64,000 bases of DNA from Acidithiobacillus sp. YTS05 (lineage in GTDB: Bacteria > Pseudomonadota > Gammaproteobacteria > Acidithiobacillales > Acidithiobacillaceae). The translations under genes and the position numbers were made by a program. Shown one piece after another: positions 8,706 through 18,920 of the stretch. The notes beneath the pieces are model-generated. The model ran no database searches and was not told the origin of the DNA. It saw nothing but the letters and a program-made list of their open reading frames with translations. Where the stretch lies: assembly GCF_024396695.1 (NCBI RefSeq), contig NZ_CP094359.1, positions 2,677,153-2,741,152 on the forward strand, read 5' to 3'. Numbering within the stretch: the first letter of the stretch is position 1; each line of letters begins with the position of its first letter.

Positions 8706-9662
8706 ATGGCACACGATTCTCATGACCATGCCGGCCATACCGCTGGTCGCCATCATACCCACGCGCATAGCCATGCCCACGGTCCGGCAAACTACGGCCG
8801 CGCTTTTGCCATCGGGGTGGCGCTCAACCTGAGCTTCGTGCTGGCTGAGGTCGTGTTTGGGATGATTGGACATTCCCTGGCTTTGCTGGCGGATGCCGGA
8901 CATAACATGAGTGACATCCTGGGCTTACTCATGGCTTGGGGCGCCACGGCACTGTCTCGCCGCCAGCCCTCGGCGCGCTTTACCTACGGGCTGCGCAGCT
9001 CGTCTATTCTGGTGGCTCTGGCCAATGCCGTATTCCTTTTGGTGGTGACTGGCGGGATCGCCTGGGAAGCGATTCAGCGCCTGCTGCATCCCACGCCCGT
9101 GGCAAGCGACATAGTCATTGGCGTCGCAGCCTTCGGAGTGGCGATCAATACTGGGACCGCCCTGCTGTTCATGGCGGGGCGCAAGGGCGATCTGAATATC
9201 CGGGCGGCATTTCTGCACATGGCGGGCGATGCCGCTGTATCGCTCGGGGTGGTCCTGGCGGGGATCGGGATGCTGTTTACTGGCTGGTTTTGGCTGGATC
9301 CCACGGTCAGCCTGCTCATCAGCGCGGTGATCGTGATCACCACCTGGGGCTTGCTGAGGGACTCCCTCAACCTGACCCTGCACGGCGTGCCCGAAGGAAT
9401 CGAAACCCAGGCGGTACGCGCCTATCTCGCCGCCCTGCCGGATGTGGCGGCGGTACATGACCTGCACATTTGGGCCATGAGCACCACCGAAACGGCGCTG
9501 ACCGTGCATCTGGTCATGCCCAACGGCTACCCCGGAGACGCGCTCCTGAACCGGATCAGCAATGAATTGCAGAGGCGCTTTCGCATCGACCACCCCACCT
9601 TGCAGGTGGAGGCTGGCGATCCGGCCCACCCGTGCGCACTGGCGCCGGATCATCGGGTTTGA
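8706..9662 (+). CDS. czcD: CzcD-type cation diffusion facilitator
   Basis: A 318-residue inner-membrane Zn/Cd/Co proton antiporter of the CDF family. A His-rich cytoplasmic start (HDSHDHAGHTAGRHHTHAHSH) is followed by six membrane helices. The two metal-site HxxxD motifs are present: HSLALLADAGHNMSD in helix 2 and HMAGD in helix 5. A C-terminal ferredoxin-like cytoplasmic domain follows (VAAVHDLHIWAMS). The length is normal. Transcription is divergent from the CadR-type regulator, whose operator lies directly upstream. Confidence 0.93.
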   Translation: MAHDSHDHAGHTAGRHHTHAHSHAHGPANYGRAFAIGVALNLSFVLAEVVFGMIGHSLALLADAGHNMSDILGLLMAWGATALSRRQPSARFTYGLRSSSILVALANAVFLLVVTGGIAWEAIQRLLHPTPVASDIVIGVAAFGVAINTGTALLFMAGRKGDLNIRAAFLHMAGDAAVSLGVVLAGIGMLFTGWFWLDPTVSLLISAVIVITTWGLLRDSLNLTLHGVPEGIETQAVRAYLAALPDVAAVHDLHIWAMSTTETALTVHLVMPNGYPGDALLNRISNELQRRFRIDHPTLQVEAGDPAHPCALAPDHRV

Positions 9663-9991
9663 GATTTTCCGGAAGGTTTATGCAAGGATCCAAGAATATG
9701 GCTTCGAGAAGATTTCTTTTCCACAATTATAGATACTCTGAAGACCAATGTCCTCAGGGGATTAGGAAAGAGACAGGATATGCCATCAACACCTTTGAGG
9801 ATCGGCTTGTCATAAACTCCGGTACTTGGTATTCAAGCGATATCGCCGACCGGCTGATCATATCGCCAATGCAAGCCGATGTTCGGCCCTTCAAATCCTC
9901 ATCACCTGTACCTAATCAGTACAGATCGTTGAACAAGTATTTCTTCGGTATGGGGGCTATGGCCTGAATCAAAACTATTGAGGAAAAGGTC
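9663..9991. other. Gene-poor stretch between czcD and the ATPase remnant
   Basis: I see no supported gene. It is more AT-rich than its surroundings, and its short open frames match nothing I recognise. Confidence 0.4.
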
Positions 9992-10094
9992 ATGAACCCG
10001 ACTGGAGCCCGAGGGCCCACCCCCGAAGAAGCCCAAGACCGCCTCGCCCGCTTCGGCTCCCACCAGAAATATCGAGGAAGCAGAATATTTAACG

Positions 10095-10108
<14 letters not shown>
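9992..10108 (+). pseudogene. 5' remnant of a P-type ATPase
   Basis: A 38-codon frame with a good ribosome site (GAGGAAAAGG). Its sequence GPTPEEAQDRLARFGSH resembles the N-terminal cytoplasmic domain of P-type cation or proton ATPases (GL-x-EEA-x-RL-x-x-x-G). After about 25 codons it runs into the 20 bases copied from the gene at 6792 and then into the CDF duplicate. It is a truncated gene start left by recombination. Confidence 0.5.
10078..10097 (+). repeat. 20-bp copy of the interior of the gene at 6792
   Basis: AAGCAGAATATTTAACGTAC is identical to 6976-6995. It lies exactly at the border between the ATPase remnant and the CDF duplicate and marks a recombination join. Confidence 0.8.
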
Positions 10109-10877
<769 letters not shown>

Positions 10878-11135
10878 AAAAACCCATGGTTGACATCTCC
10901 GTTTTCTACCGGTACAAAGGCCCCTGAATTCTTCACACAGGAGGGCCAGCGACTTGGACAGTGACCCTAGTTGCTTTCACAAAGCACCGTTGCAGTTCGT
11001 AGATCGGGTCATCCTGGCATAGTTGCTGTTGCCATCACCCGGTCCTCGGGTGATGGAATATTTCCATTCATTATCGTTGTTTTGTGCGCGCCGCCGTGAG
11101 TGCGTCCCAGTCGCATGCCCGTAAAGGAGCATACG
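10878..11135. other. Intergenic stretch upstream of the NRAMP gene
   Basis: It contains TTGACA followed after 17 bp by TACAAA at about 10885-10915, a possible promoter, and the hairpin at 11033-11055. No gene is seen. Confidence 0.4.
11033..11055 (+). promoter_or_regulatory. Perfect 9-bp hairpin ahead of the NRAMP gene
   Basis: CATCACCCG, loop GTCCT, CGGGTGATG. A strong stem with no U-run directly after it, so it may be a leader structure rather than a terminator. It ends 80 bp before the NRAMP start. Confidence 0.5.
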
Positions 11136-12512
11136 ATGGCGACAGAGGTACAAACCAAAAATATCACTAACCTGTTGGCATCACTTCCCGAGGATCAGCG
11201 CCACCGGGTGGCTGACCGCTGGCGGGTCCACCAGCAACGGGAAGCATTGATTCAGCGCTCTTCCTTTTGGAAACGGCTCTGGCTCTTTCTCACCCTCATC
11301 GGGCCAGGAATTCTCGTTATGATCGCGGATAATGATGCTGGTGGGGTGATCACCTACGCCCAAACCGGCGCCGCCTACGGGATCGGATTTTTCATTCCGT
11401 TTCTCATCCTCATGGTCCCGGTGGCCTATGTGGTGCAGGAGATGACCGTCCGTCTTGGCGCAGTGACACACCGCGGGCATGCCGAAATGATCTGGGGTCG
11501 TTATGGCCCTTTTTGGGGCGCCTTTTCCCTCTTCGATCTGGTCGTCGCCAACATCCTCACCCTCGTTACAGAATTCATCGGTATCACCATAGGGATGAAG
11601 ATGTTTGGCGTGCCCGCTGTTTGGAGCGCATTGGGCGGATTTTTCATCGTTGCAGGAGTGCTTTTATTTTTGCGTTATCACACCTGGGAACGGGTGGCGC
11701 TTTGGGTTGCTGTTGGAAACTTGATTTTTGTCCCGCTGGCCATTGCTTCCCATCCACACTGGGGACAGGTGGTAAAGGCCTTGGGGAGCTGGCACATCCC
11801 TGCGGGTATCGCGGTAAGCGGCTTTGTTTATGTGATTCTCGCAAACCTGGGCACGACGATTGCGCCATGGATGCTCTTTTTCCAGCAATCGAGCGTGGTA
11901 GACAAAGGCCTGACAGAAAAGGATATCCCCATTGGCCAGGCCGACACCGCCATTGGCACCATTCTGATGGGGCTGGTCGCCATAGCCTTGGTTGCCCTGA
12001 CAGGATCTTGGGTGTATGGGTTGTCCGGCGCGGGAAATTTCGGAATACACCGTATCATGGCAGCTCTTGCACATAGCCCAATCGGGTCTGTCGGTACCGC
12101 GCTCTTTGGGCTGGGACTGGTCGAGGCCGGTCTGATTGCCGCCATCGCGATTACCGCAAGCACTTCCTGGGCCGTGGGCGAGGCGCTTAAACTGCCGCGA
12201 AGCATCAATTTACGGCCTCAACATGCACTCCCGTTCTATTTGTCTGGGCTTCTAGGTACGGCTTTGGCGGCCTTGATCGTCCTGCTCCCACATGCTCCTT
12301 TGGGATTTTTGAACCTCACCGTTCAAGTGGTCGCCTCCATCTTCATGCCAGCGGCAATGATGTTCCTGCTGCTATTGCTGAACGACCCTGAAATCATGGG
12401 TCAGCATGTGAATCGTCCTTGGCAGAATATGGCGGCATTCAGCATTGTGGGTTTACTGATGGTCGCCGACGGTCTCTATGGATTTACGGTGGTTTTCCCT
12501 CACGCACTTTAG
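11136..12512 (+). CDS. Divergent NRAMP-family divalent metal transporter
   Basis: A 458-residue membrane protein of the NRAMP (LeuT-fold) superfamily with about 11 helices. An extended hydrophilic N-terminus precedes helix 1. The canonical helix-1 metal motif DPGN is replaced by DNDAGG (MIADNDAGGVITYAQTGA), and the helix-6 MPH motif by IAPWM (GTTIAPWMLFFQQSS). The Met and His ligands of Mn/Fe transporters are therefore missing, so the substrate may not be Mn or Fe. The start at 11136 has AAAGGAG six bases upstream. It is followed 10 bases later by a small membrane protein, probably in the same operon. Confidence 0.8.
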   Translation: MATEVQTKNITNLLASLPEDQRHRVADRWRVHQQREALIQRSSFWKRLWLFLTLIGPGILVMIADNDAGGVITYAQTGAAYGIGFFIPFLILMVPVAYVVQEMTVRLGAVTHRGHAEMIWGRYGPFWGAFSLFDLVVANILTLVTEFIGITIGMKMFGVPAVWSALGGFFIVAGVLLFLRYHTWERVALWVAVGNLIFVPLAIASHPHWGQVVKALGSWHIPAGIAVSGFVYVILANLGTTIAPWMLFFQQSSVVDKGLTEKDIPIGQADTAIGTILMGLVAIALVALTGSWVYGLSGAGNFGIHRIMAALAHSPIGSVGTALFGLGLVEAGLIAAIAITASTSWAVGEALKLPRSINLRPQHALPFYLSGLLGTALAALIVLLPHAPLGFLNLTVQVVASIFMPAAMMFLLLLLNDPEIMGQHVNRPWQNMAAFSIVGLLMVADGLYGFTVVFPHAL

Positions 12513-12522
12513 GAGATGGCAC

Positions 12523-12738
12523 ATGCAAAATAAAGACTATTATCCTGACCCCAAGGAAACATTGGATGTCTCTGATGACTTTGCAAGCTTTCTTCAGGCA
12601 GAAGGGGGCGGAGAGTTGGCGCCATTATCCCGTGCACCCGTTCAAGGTGCGGTGAAAACCGCGTTTTGGGGGCTGCGGCTCTACATCGTCGCCATGCTGA
12701 TACTGGTGGCGATTGGTTTTACCCGCGGGATGCATTGA
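12523..12738 (+). CDS. Small single-pass membrane protein next to the NRAMP transporter
   Basis: A 71-residue protein. The acidic cytoplasmic start (MQNKDYYPDPKETLDVSDDF) is followed by one membrane helix near the C-terminus (LRLYIVAMLILVAIGFTRG). AGGAG lies just before ATG and overlaps the end of the NRAMP gene. The spacing suggests a small accessory subunit or regulator of the transporter; this is inferred from position only. Confidence 0.7.
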   Translation: MQNKDYYPDPKETLDVSDDFASFLQAEGGGELAPLSRAPVQGAVKTAFWGLRLYIVAMLILVAIGFTRGMH

Positions 12739-12881
12739 TTAGGGTGCGGGCTTATTAAGGAGGTGCCACAAATTGGGCAGTAAACGTTATATTTTATATT
12801 CATATACGAAAATTGTCTGTTTCTAAGCATAACCGCTGATTCGTGGGAGTGCCCTGGCAGGCATTTTGAAAAGGAACCAAC

Positions 12882-13709
12882 ATGAATAAAATAAATTTTT
12901 TCCCTATTACCGCCTTGCTGGCAACGCTTATCATGAGCATCCAAGCCGTACGTGCAGATGATGCCGTCCAAAATCCCTGCACCGGACCATCCGCATTACT
13001 CGCTCTGCTAGATCGGCCCACGGTGTCTGACAGCGCGTGCGTGGTGCAATACGGCCAAGCCGTACTGGAAGCTGGTTACCAACACGCCAACCTTACGGGA
13101 ACCGGAGGCGGCACTGCCGATAATTTCCCCGAGGCGGAATTGCGCTTTGGCCTGCCGGGCCACAACGAATTCGTCCTGCTGCCGCCCAACGACAATCTCC
13201 AGCAGGTCCCAGGCAGCCCACATCTCCAGGGGTTCTCGGCCACCACGGTCGGCATCAAGCACGAATTGGGCTATACCAAACACTGGCTGGGGGCCGTGGA
13301 AAGCTTGTTTACCCTACCCTCCGGGAGCCCGGCGTTTGGCAGCCGGGGGACAGGAGTAGCCTTTAACGGCATCGTTACCTATGCCCCAAGCGACGACACC
13401 GGGATATCCTTGCAATTGGGCGTCACATCTCAGACCAATCCCGCACTCGCAGGAGGTGGTCGCTTCACCAGCGTTAATCCGGACATCACCTTTACCTGGT
13501 TGCCCTTGTGGAATCTGCAGTTCTATGGCGAGGTCTACGGACAAAGCCGCACGGGGCCGGGCCTGTGGTCCGGTTTTGATGCGGACGGCGGTGTGCAGTA
13601 CCTGCTGACCCCCTCCTGTGAGATAGACCTCGAAGAAGGTGTGCGCCTGAGCGGAAACCTAGGTGGATTTACCCATTACTTCGGGGCAGGGATGGGTTTC
13701 CTGTTCTGA
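12882..13709 (+). CDS. Outer-membrane beta-barrel protein
   Basis: A 275-residue exported protein with a signal peptide (ITALLATLIMSIQAVRA, cleavage about residue 25) and a mature part of alternating amphipathic strands typical of small outer-membrane barrels (the family often labelled 'transporter', formerly MetA-pathway phenol degradation type). It ends in aromatic FLF, the usual signal for barrel assembly. Mature cysteines occur at NPCTGP, DSACVV and PSCEID. It follows the NRAMP and small-membrane genes after 143 bp, so it may be an outer-membrane route for the same metal; that is inference. Confidence 0.7.
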   Translation: MNKINFFPITALLATLIMSIQAVRADDAVQNPCTGPSALLALLDRPTVSDSACVVQYGQAVLEAGYQHANLTGTGGGTADNFPEAELRFGLPGHNEFVLLPPNDNLQQVPGSPHLQGFSATTVGIKHELGYTKHWLGAVESLFTLPSGSPAFGSRGTGVAFNGIVTYAPSDDTGISLQLGVTSQTNPALAGGGRFTSVNPDITFTWLPLWNLQFYGEVYGQSRTGPGLWSGFDADGGVQYLLTPSCEIDLEEGVRLSGNLGGFTHYFGAGMGFLF

Positions 13710-14444
13710 TCCGTTAGGGTCCTTAAACAAAAGGGTATCAGATGTCCTGACAATGCAGCCGCCCCTCGCTCGCCGTAACAAGGCATTGCAAAGCGATGGG
13801 GGTGCGACAATTTGCCGCATGTAACCGTATCCGTATTAACTGTAAGATAATTTACCTGGGACGAGGAATCTGGTGTCTGTCAGCGATAAACAGCGCGGCC
13901 TAACTTTAACACTGTCTTTGGTATCGTGCTGAGGTGAAGGTTAAATTCCAGATCCAACCTGGGAGGTGGACGGTCCTGCTACTGTGGCCAAATATGCTGA
14001 ACTCCTTCAATAACCCAGGTGTGCAAAGCGAATTTTCGATCAACTGATGGGCATCATACCGATGGTCGCTGGTCTTTTACGGTCAAGTAACATCTTCCGA
14101 TGCTGGATCTGTGGAGCGGGCGGGAAGGGACCCACATCCATGCTCCAAGTTGCCAGGATTCTGGATGTACAGTGTTCACAGTGTAGACAATACTGGAACC
14201 CTCCCCGTGGGGCGCTGTGCGCACGCAGTGAATATCCAAAGTGCGTTGGGGGTGGCGGTGTTCGTCGCGTCGGTTATCCTCCATCACGCCATGCCGCCAT
14301 CTGACATGCGCCAGCTTGCGTCATCGCAGTCCATCTCGATAGTTAGCCCCATCGAGGTAGTTAAACTAACCATCACTGCACATGATAGCGCTTGAGCCAA
14401 GAGTGAGAGCGACTGATCGCATGATAATTGGAAAGGACGCCGTC
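13710..14444. other. 735-bp stretch without a supported gene
   Basis: Open frames exist on both strands but none has a convincing start, ribosome site or recognisable protein. A forward frame at 14111-14395 ends in a plausible hydrophobic segment (VAVFVASVILHHAM) that may be the tail of a decayed gene. Confidence 0.4.
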
Positions 14445-14648
14445 ATGAATAAGCTCCTCGTCGCGCTGTTCGTAATAACCGCCCTTGCAGGGTGTTCGCG
14501 TTCCAATAATCTGGATGATAGCCATACCGTGAAATGGTACTTGGCGCACGATGCCGCCGCCTACCCCTCTTTTCTTGTTGGTTTTTTGGGGTCGGCGAAG
14601 TCAAATAATAACCACCCGCCCTCTGCGCCCAGGAAACCTGAAGCGTAA
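14445..14648 (+). CDS. Short EexN-like lipoprotein, probably truncated
   Basis: A 67-residue protein with a lipoprotein signal (LVALFVITALAGC, lipid Cys at residue 18). The following TVKWYLAHDAAAY resembles the EexN/TrbK entry-exclusion family core (V-x-YY-x-x-HP). The remaining family positions (a C..NC..NA pattern) are absent and the tail is unlike the family, so the gene is probably cut off. Its end overlaps the 3' side of the reverse-strand pseudogene next door, consistent with a recombination join. A complete EexN-like gene is at 23044. Confidence 0.5.
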   Translation: MNKLLVALFVITALAGCSRSNNLDDSHTVKWYLAHDAAAYPSFLVGFLGSAKSNNNHPPSAPRKPEA

Positions 14649-14671
14649 AAGACCTCGTAAGGTGTCTAGTA

Positions 14672-14935
14672 TCACAATGCCAACCCCATCCCCGGCGACG
14701 CAATGCATAGTGGAGCCCAGCACCTGCCTCCAACGTGTCGAGACATACCCCTCGTGCAACCCAGGTAGTGGCTCTCGACAACCCAATACGTACAGGAACG
14801 CGCCGAGCGGTCCCGTAGCAATACAAAGCCCCACTTGAGAACCTTGGACTCTGGTGTGGCGCGAATATCAACCGCAACAAACAGTACTGATAACGCGGTA
14901 AGGATAAACCACAAAAGCATCACGCCATTAAACAT
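14672..14935 (-). pseudogene. Frameshifted DUF4396-type membrane protein
   Basis: Two overlapping reverse frames together read as one protein. MFNGVMLLWFILTALSVLFV...LKWGFVLL lies in the first. TGPLGAFLYVLGCREPLPG...GSTMHCVAGDGVGIVI lies in the second. The frame changes by one base at about 14814-14825. The HCVAGDGVGI motif is characteristic of DUF4396 proteins found near copper genes. The C-terminal third is also missing where the EexN-like fragment begins. Confidence 0.7.
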
Positions 14936-15148
14936 TTCCCCTCCTCCTGCGCCCATCCCCTTGAGCCACGCCCAAGTGATCGTTGCCGACAGATAGCACT
15001 TACATCTGGATCTGGAGCATCTCCAACCACCTTGCCCGAGTCAGAAGGCGCAATATTAAACGAGGAGAAGCATCCAGCTTGCTCTACGGTCCATCCTATG
15101 ACCGTTTGTAGTCATTCATGTGCTTTTATCCCCATGTTCAGTAAAGTT

Positions 15149-15403
15149 TTAGGTCCCGGCCAGCAATTCATCAAGCCGTGGCTTCTGATGAGCAAATGTT
15201 CCCCATAACGCCTCGCCAGCGATCACCGTGATTGGCGCGACCCGCACTCCGTAGCGTGATTTGGCTTCCTCAGCCACGCCGGGAGCAGTCACGTCACGTT
15301 CCTCGTATGCGACATCGTGTTCCTTGAGGTAACGGCGCACGGCGGCGCAGTCGGGGCAGCCGGGGCAGCCGGGACTGGTGTAGAGCAGTACCGGATCAGA
15401 CAT
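15149..15403 (-). CDS. Glutaredoxin-like protein
   Basis: An 84-residue cytoplasmic thioredoxin-fold protein. VLLYTSPGCPGCPDCAAVRRYL carries three cysteines at the active-site helix start, and VRVAPITVIAG supplies the cis-Pro. It is the last gene of the copA operon. Such proteins reduce thiols or handle bound metal; a role in keeping copper-site cysteines reduced is inferred. Confidence 0.8.
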   Translation of the reverse strand: MSDPVLLYTSPGCPGCPDCAAVRRYLKEHDVAYEERDVTAPGVAEEAKSRYGVRVAPITVIAGEALWGTFAHQKPRLDELLAGT

Positions 15404-15423
15404 GACGGTCGGTGTGCGGGGCT

Positions 15424-15630
15424 TCAGCCCCGCACCTCCGCCTCATAGCCTTCTTCCTTGACCGCAGCGATCAATGCGGCGGTGCTTGCCTGACCATGCA
15501 CTACAGCTTCTCCTGGCGTGAGAGTGACGTCCGCTTTTTCAACGCCGGGCACGCCTTCCAGCGCCTTCGTCACGGCCCGCACGCAATGCCCGCAAGTCAT
15601 GCCGGTGATCTTCAGATTGATATCGCTCAT
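15424..15630 (-). CDS. Heavy-metal-associated (CopZ/MerP-like) chaperone
   Basis: A 68-residue single HMA domain with MTCGHC as metal site (residues about 10-15) and the ferredoxin-like pattern (VEKADVTLTPGEAVVHG, IAAVKEEGYEAEV). It carries Cu(I) to the N-terminal domains of CopA. The start at 15630 was chosen for its AGGAG; the longer frame has no such site. No signal peptide, so cytoplasmic. It lies in the copA operon, 62 bases after the DUF302 gene. Confidence 0.88.
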   Translation of the reverse strand: MSDINLKITGMTCGHCVRAVTKALEGVPGVEKADVTLTPGEAVVHGQASTAALIAAVKEEGYEAEVRG

Positions 15631-15692
15631 GGGTTTTCTCCTGTTGAAAATGAAGTGAAAGGGATTACTCGATACGCTCCTATAAGTATTAT

Positions 15693-16088
15693 TCAACCGC
15701 GCACGGCATCAGCTACACGCTGGAGTTTGTCGCGCACCTCGATGCCGAGCGTGGTAATTTGCGGCTTGTCCACCATGCCGAGTACAGCGGCAGGATCCAT
15801 GAACACCACGCTCACCTTGCCATCGTCGTCCTCACGCACCACTACGTTGCAAGGCAGCAGGGCGCCGATGTCGGGCTCGGCCACCAACGCCTGATGGGCG
15901 TAGTGCGGGTTGCAAGCGCCAAGAATGACATAGGGCCGTCCCTCAATGCCCAGTTTGGCCTTGAGCGTGGCGGCCACGTCGATCGTGGTGAGCACGCCGA
16001 AGCCTTCAACCTTGAGGGCTTCGGTGACCTGCGCCACGGTGGTATCAAAATCGCCCTTGGCGGGTACGCTGAAAACGAACTGACTCAT
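15693..16088 (-). CDS. DUF302 family protein
   Basis: A 131-residue cytoplasmic protein of the DUF302 family, often found beside copper ATPases and sulfur-oxidation genes; its biochemistry is unknown. Family marks are FDTTVAQVTEALKVEGFGVL, the Cys in LGACNPHYAHQAL, the Cys in GALLPCNVVV, and VVFMDPAAVLGMV. It lies 27 bases after copA in the same direction and is clearly part of its operon. Confidence 0.88.
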   Translation of the reverse strand: MSQFVFSVPAKGDFDTTVAQVTEALKVEGFGVLTTIDVAATLKAKLGIEGRPYVILGACNPHYAHQALVAEPDIGALLPCNVVVREDDDGKVSVVFMDPAAVLGMVDKPQITTLGIEVRDKLQRVADAVRG

Positions 16089-16115
16089 ATGGATTCTCCT
16101 CGTTTGAACGATTGC

Positions 16116-18626
16116 TCAGGAATGAGCGGGTTCGAGTGCGGTATTCGGTACCGCGCCCGGCGTTACCGTTGGCACATAAGCCTTGAGCCGTTTAAGGCGC
16201 AGGCTGTTGCTGAGCACGAAGACGGAGGACAGCCCCATGGCTACACCAGCCACCATCGGATTCAGATGGATGCCGATAGGCACGGCCACGCCAGCCGCAA
16301 CCGGGATCAGCAGAATATTGTAGAAAAATGCCCAGAACAGATTGCCACGGATATTGCTCAGTGTGCGCCGTGCCGCCGTCAGTGCCGTGACCACCTCGCC
16401 GAGCTGCCCGCGCGTGAGGGTCACGTCTGCTGCTTCGATGGCGATGTCCGTGCCTGAGGCGAGTGCAATGCCGACATTAGCCTGTGCGAGCGCTGGAGCG
16501 TCATTGATACCATCGCCGACGAAGGCGACCTGTCGGCCCTGTTCCTGCAACTGGGTGACGACTTTCGCCTTATCCTGGGGTAGCACCTCGGCGTGCACCT
16601 GCTCGATCTGTAATTGCCTGGCAACAGACTGAGCGGTAGCTCGCGTATCACCAGTGACCATGGCTACCTGCAGCCCACGCGCGCGTAATGCCTGTACCAC
16701 CATATACGCTTCCGGTTTGATGCGATCGGCAATGGCGAGCCACCCGATCAGCGTTGCGTCGACCGCGACGAATACCACCGTGCGCCCGTCGTTCTCTATT
16801 TGTGCCGCAGTCTCGGCGTTATCCCCCAGCAGTACATTTTCGCGCTCCATAAATCGTCGGGCGCCGACACGCACCATACGGCCTTCCACTTCACCTTCGA
16901 TCCCATAGCCGGCAATAGAGCGGAAATTGTTGACTGTAGGCAAGTGAATGCCGCCCTCGCCGGCCGCAGTGACAATAGCCCGCCCGAGCGGATGTTCGGA
17001 AGCCGATTCCAACGCTGCAGCCAGACCCAGTGCTGTCGCGGGATCGGGGCCACCCTGATCAACGAGGGCGGGACGGCCTTCGGTCAACGTGCCAGTCTTG
17101 TCGAATAGTAGGGTGTCGACATGTGATAGCGTCTCCAGTGCCTCGCCTTTGCGAAACAGCACGCCGAGTTCCGCCGCACGTCCGGTGCCCACCATGATCG
17201 CCGCTGGCGTTGCCAATCCCATGGCACAGGGGCACGCCACCACCAGCACGGCGACTGCCGCGACCAGTGCGATGCTGACATTGCCCGTCAAGGCTATCCA
17301 GACGCCGAAGGTTGTCAACGCGATGACCAGCACGACTGGGGTAAACACCCGTACCGCACGGTCGGTCAGCCCCTGAATCGGAAGTTTGCCGGTCTGTGCG
17401 CTCTCTACCAGATGGATGATATGTGCCAGTACGGTGTCGCGCCCGACGGAGGTGGCCTCTACGACCAATCGCCCATCCTGGCAGATGGTGCCACCCACTA
17501 CGGTGTCATCCATGGTCTTGGCCGAAGGCAGGGGTTCGCCGGTCAGCATAGCCTCGTCTACATGTGCGCGCCCCTCGACTACGCGTCCGTCCACTGGAAT
17601 GCGTTCACCGGGACGCACCACGATGCGCTCGCCAGTGCGCAGCCGCGATACCGGCACCTCTTGCTCGATACCATTCGCATCGAGCCTATGCGCGGTTTTT
17701 GCCTGCAAGCCGGCCAACTTGCGAATGGCCGATGAGGTGCGGCCCTTGGCCAACCCCTCCAAGTACTTGCCAGCGAGTACGGCTGCGATAACGACCGCGG
17801 CTGAGTCGAAATACACATGTCGTGCATCGAGTGGAAACCATGCGGGCGCCACCAACACCAACACACTGTAAGCCCAGGCCGCGCCGGTGCCGGTGGCCAC
17901 CAGGGAGTTCATGTCTGGCGACAGGTGGCGGTACGCGATCAGGCCTGGCCGGAAAAACCGCCGACCGGGTCCGAACAAAACGATACTGGCAAGCACAAAC
18001 TGCACCCACTCCCAGAAATGCGCAAAGGGACTCGCGACCATCAGCGCATGATCAAAGGCTGGGACGAATGTGGCACCCATGGACAGCACCAAAATCGCCA
18101 GGGCCAGCACCGCAGCTACGATGACATCACGACCCATGGCGCGCAAACTCACACGGCGCTGGTCTGCCTCGTTGACATCCTGCTCCCCGTCTTCCTGAAC
18201 AGGATGCGCGGCGTAACCCGCCTCGCTTACGGTGCTGGCCAATTCGTCCGTACTGATCATCGCCGGGATGTAGCGCACATGCGCACGCTCAGTAGCCAGG
18301 TTAACCACAGCCTCCAGTACTCCGGATTGCTGCCTGAGTGCACGTTCTACGCGGCCCACACAGGAAGCGCAGGTCATGCCCTCTACCACAAGATCTATCT
18401 CATCGGTCACCGGTACGTAGCCGGTCTCGCGGATCGTCTCGGCGATACGTGCGGCATCGAGTTGCTGTGGGTCGAAAAGTACCTCGGCGCGCTCAGTCGC
18501 CAGGTTCACATTGGCCGAGGTTACGCCGGGCAGTTTGCCCAGCGCCCGTTCCACCCGCGCGCTACAAGAGGCGCAGGTCATCCCGTCTATGCCAATCTCA
18601 AGGTGTCCACGGGTTTTGTCATCCAT
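16116..18626 (-). CDS. copA: Cu(I)-exporting P1B-type ATPase
   Basis: An 836-residue inner-membrane ATPase. It has two N-terminal metal-binding domains ([15 protein letters not shown] and [15 protein letters not shown]), then eight membrane segments with the CPC metal site ([15 protein letters not shown]). The actuator loop TGEPLP, the phosphorylation site DKTGTLTEG, the nucleotide-domain SEHPLG and the hinge [10 protein letters not shown] are present. Start at 18626 with GAGGAG upstream. It leads an operon with a DUF302 protein, an HMA chaperone and a glutaredoxin-like protein. A MerR-type promoter is about 90 bp upstream (18719-18750). Confidence 0.96.
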   Translation of the reverse strand: MDDKTRGHLEIGIDGMTCASCSARVERALGKLPGVTSANVNLATERAEVLFDPQQLDAARIAETIRETGYVPVTDEIDLVVEGMTCASCVGRVERALRQQSGVLEAVVNLATERAHVRYIPAMISTDELASTVSEAGYAAHPVQEDGEQDVNEADQRRVSLRAMGRDVIVAAVLALAILVLSMGATFVPAFDHALMVASPFAHFWEWVQFVLASIVLFGPGRRFFRPGLIAYRHLSPDMNSLVATGTGAAWAYSVLVLVAPAWFPLDARHVYFDSAAVVIAAVLAGKYLEGLAKGRTSSAIRKLAGLQAKTAHRLDANGIEQEVPVSRLRTGERIVVRPGERIPVDGRVVEGRAHVDEAMLTGEPLPSAKTMDDTVVGGTICQDGRLVVEATSVGRDTVLAHIIHLVESAQTGKLPIQGLTDRAVRVFTPVVLVIALTTFGVWIALTGNVSIALVAAVAVLVVACPCAMGLATPAAIMVGTGRAAELGVLFRKGEALETLSHVDTLLFDKTGTLTEGRPALVDQGGPDPATALGLAAALESASEHPLGRAIVTAAGEGGIHLPTVNNFRSIAGYGIEGEVEGRMVRVGARRFMERENVLLGDNAETAAQIENDGRTVVFVAVDATLIGWLAIADRIKPEAYMVVQALRARGLQVAMVTGDTRATAQSVARQLQIEQVHAEVLPQDKAKVVTQLQEQGRQVAFVGDGINDAPALAQANVGIALASGTDIAIEAADVTLTRGQLGEVVTALTAARRTLSNIRGNLFWAFFYNILLIPVAAGVAVPIGIHLNPMVAGVAMGLSSVFVLSNSLRLKRLKAYVPTVTPGAVPNTALEPAHS

Positions 18627-18718
18627 GAATATATCTCCTCGGGTGATGCCCGCTGTGTACAGTGTATCACGTCTTAAAGAAGGATTCCGAGAAACTATAT
18701 GCAACCCACTATCCGTCC

Positions 18719-18750
18719 ATCATAAACCTTGAAGCTTGCTACAATGTCAA
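18719..18750 (-). promoter_or_regulatory. CueR/MerR-type promoter of the copA operon
   Basis: On the reverse strand: -35 TTGACA, a 20-bp spacer, -10 TATGAT. The spacer holds an imperfect dyad (CTTGA...AGC AA GCT...CAAG). A near-consensus promoter with an overlong spacer is typical of MerR-family activation. No regulator gene is adjacent. Confidence 0.7.
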
Positions 18751-18920
18751 GAGTATTTGATTGCGTTTAGCTCTCGCAAACGAAACTCCGACAGTCTGCT
18801 AGGGCAGGAGAGCGATGAGAGAGCAGCGATTGAAGGTGCGTCGCAGGCTGCAAAACTGATCCACGGGACCACAGGTCCGGCGGCACGACCCATGATTGTG
18901 CTGATTCCTCTGATCCGTCC

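Noticed and set aside
9655..9720. Short forward frame reading like a VapD or Cas2 fragment (VYARIQEYGFEKIS)
   Set aside because: Only about 20 residues and a stop follows; too short to name.
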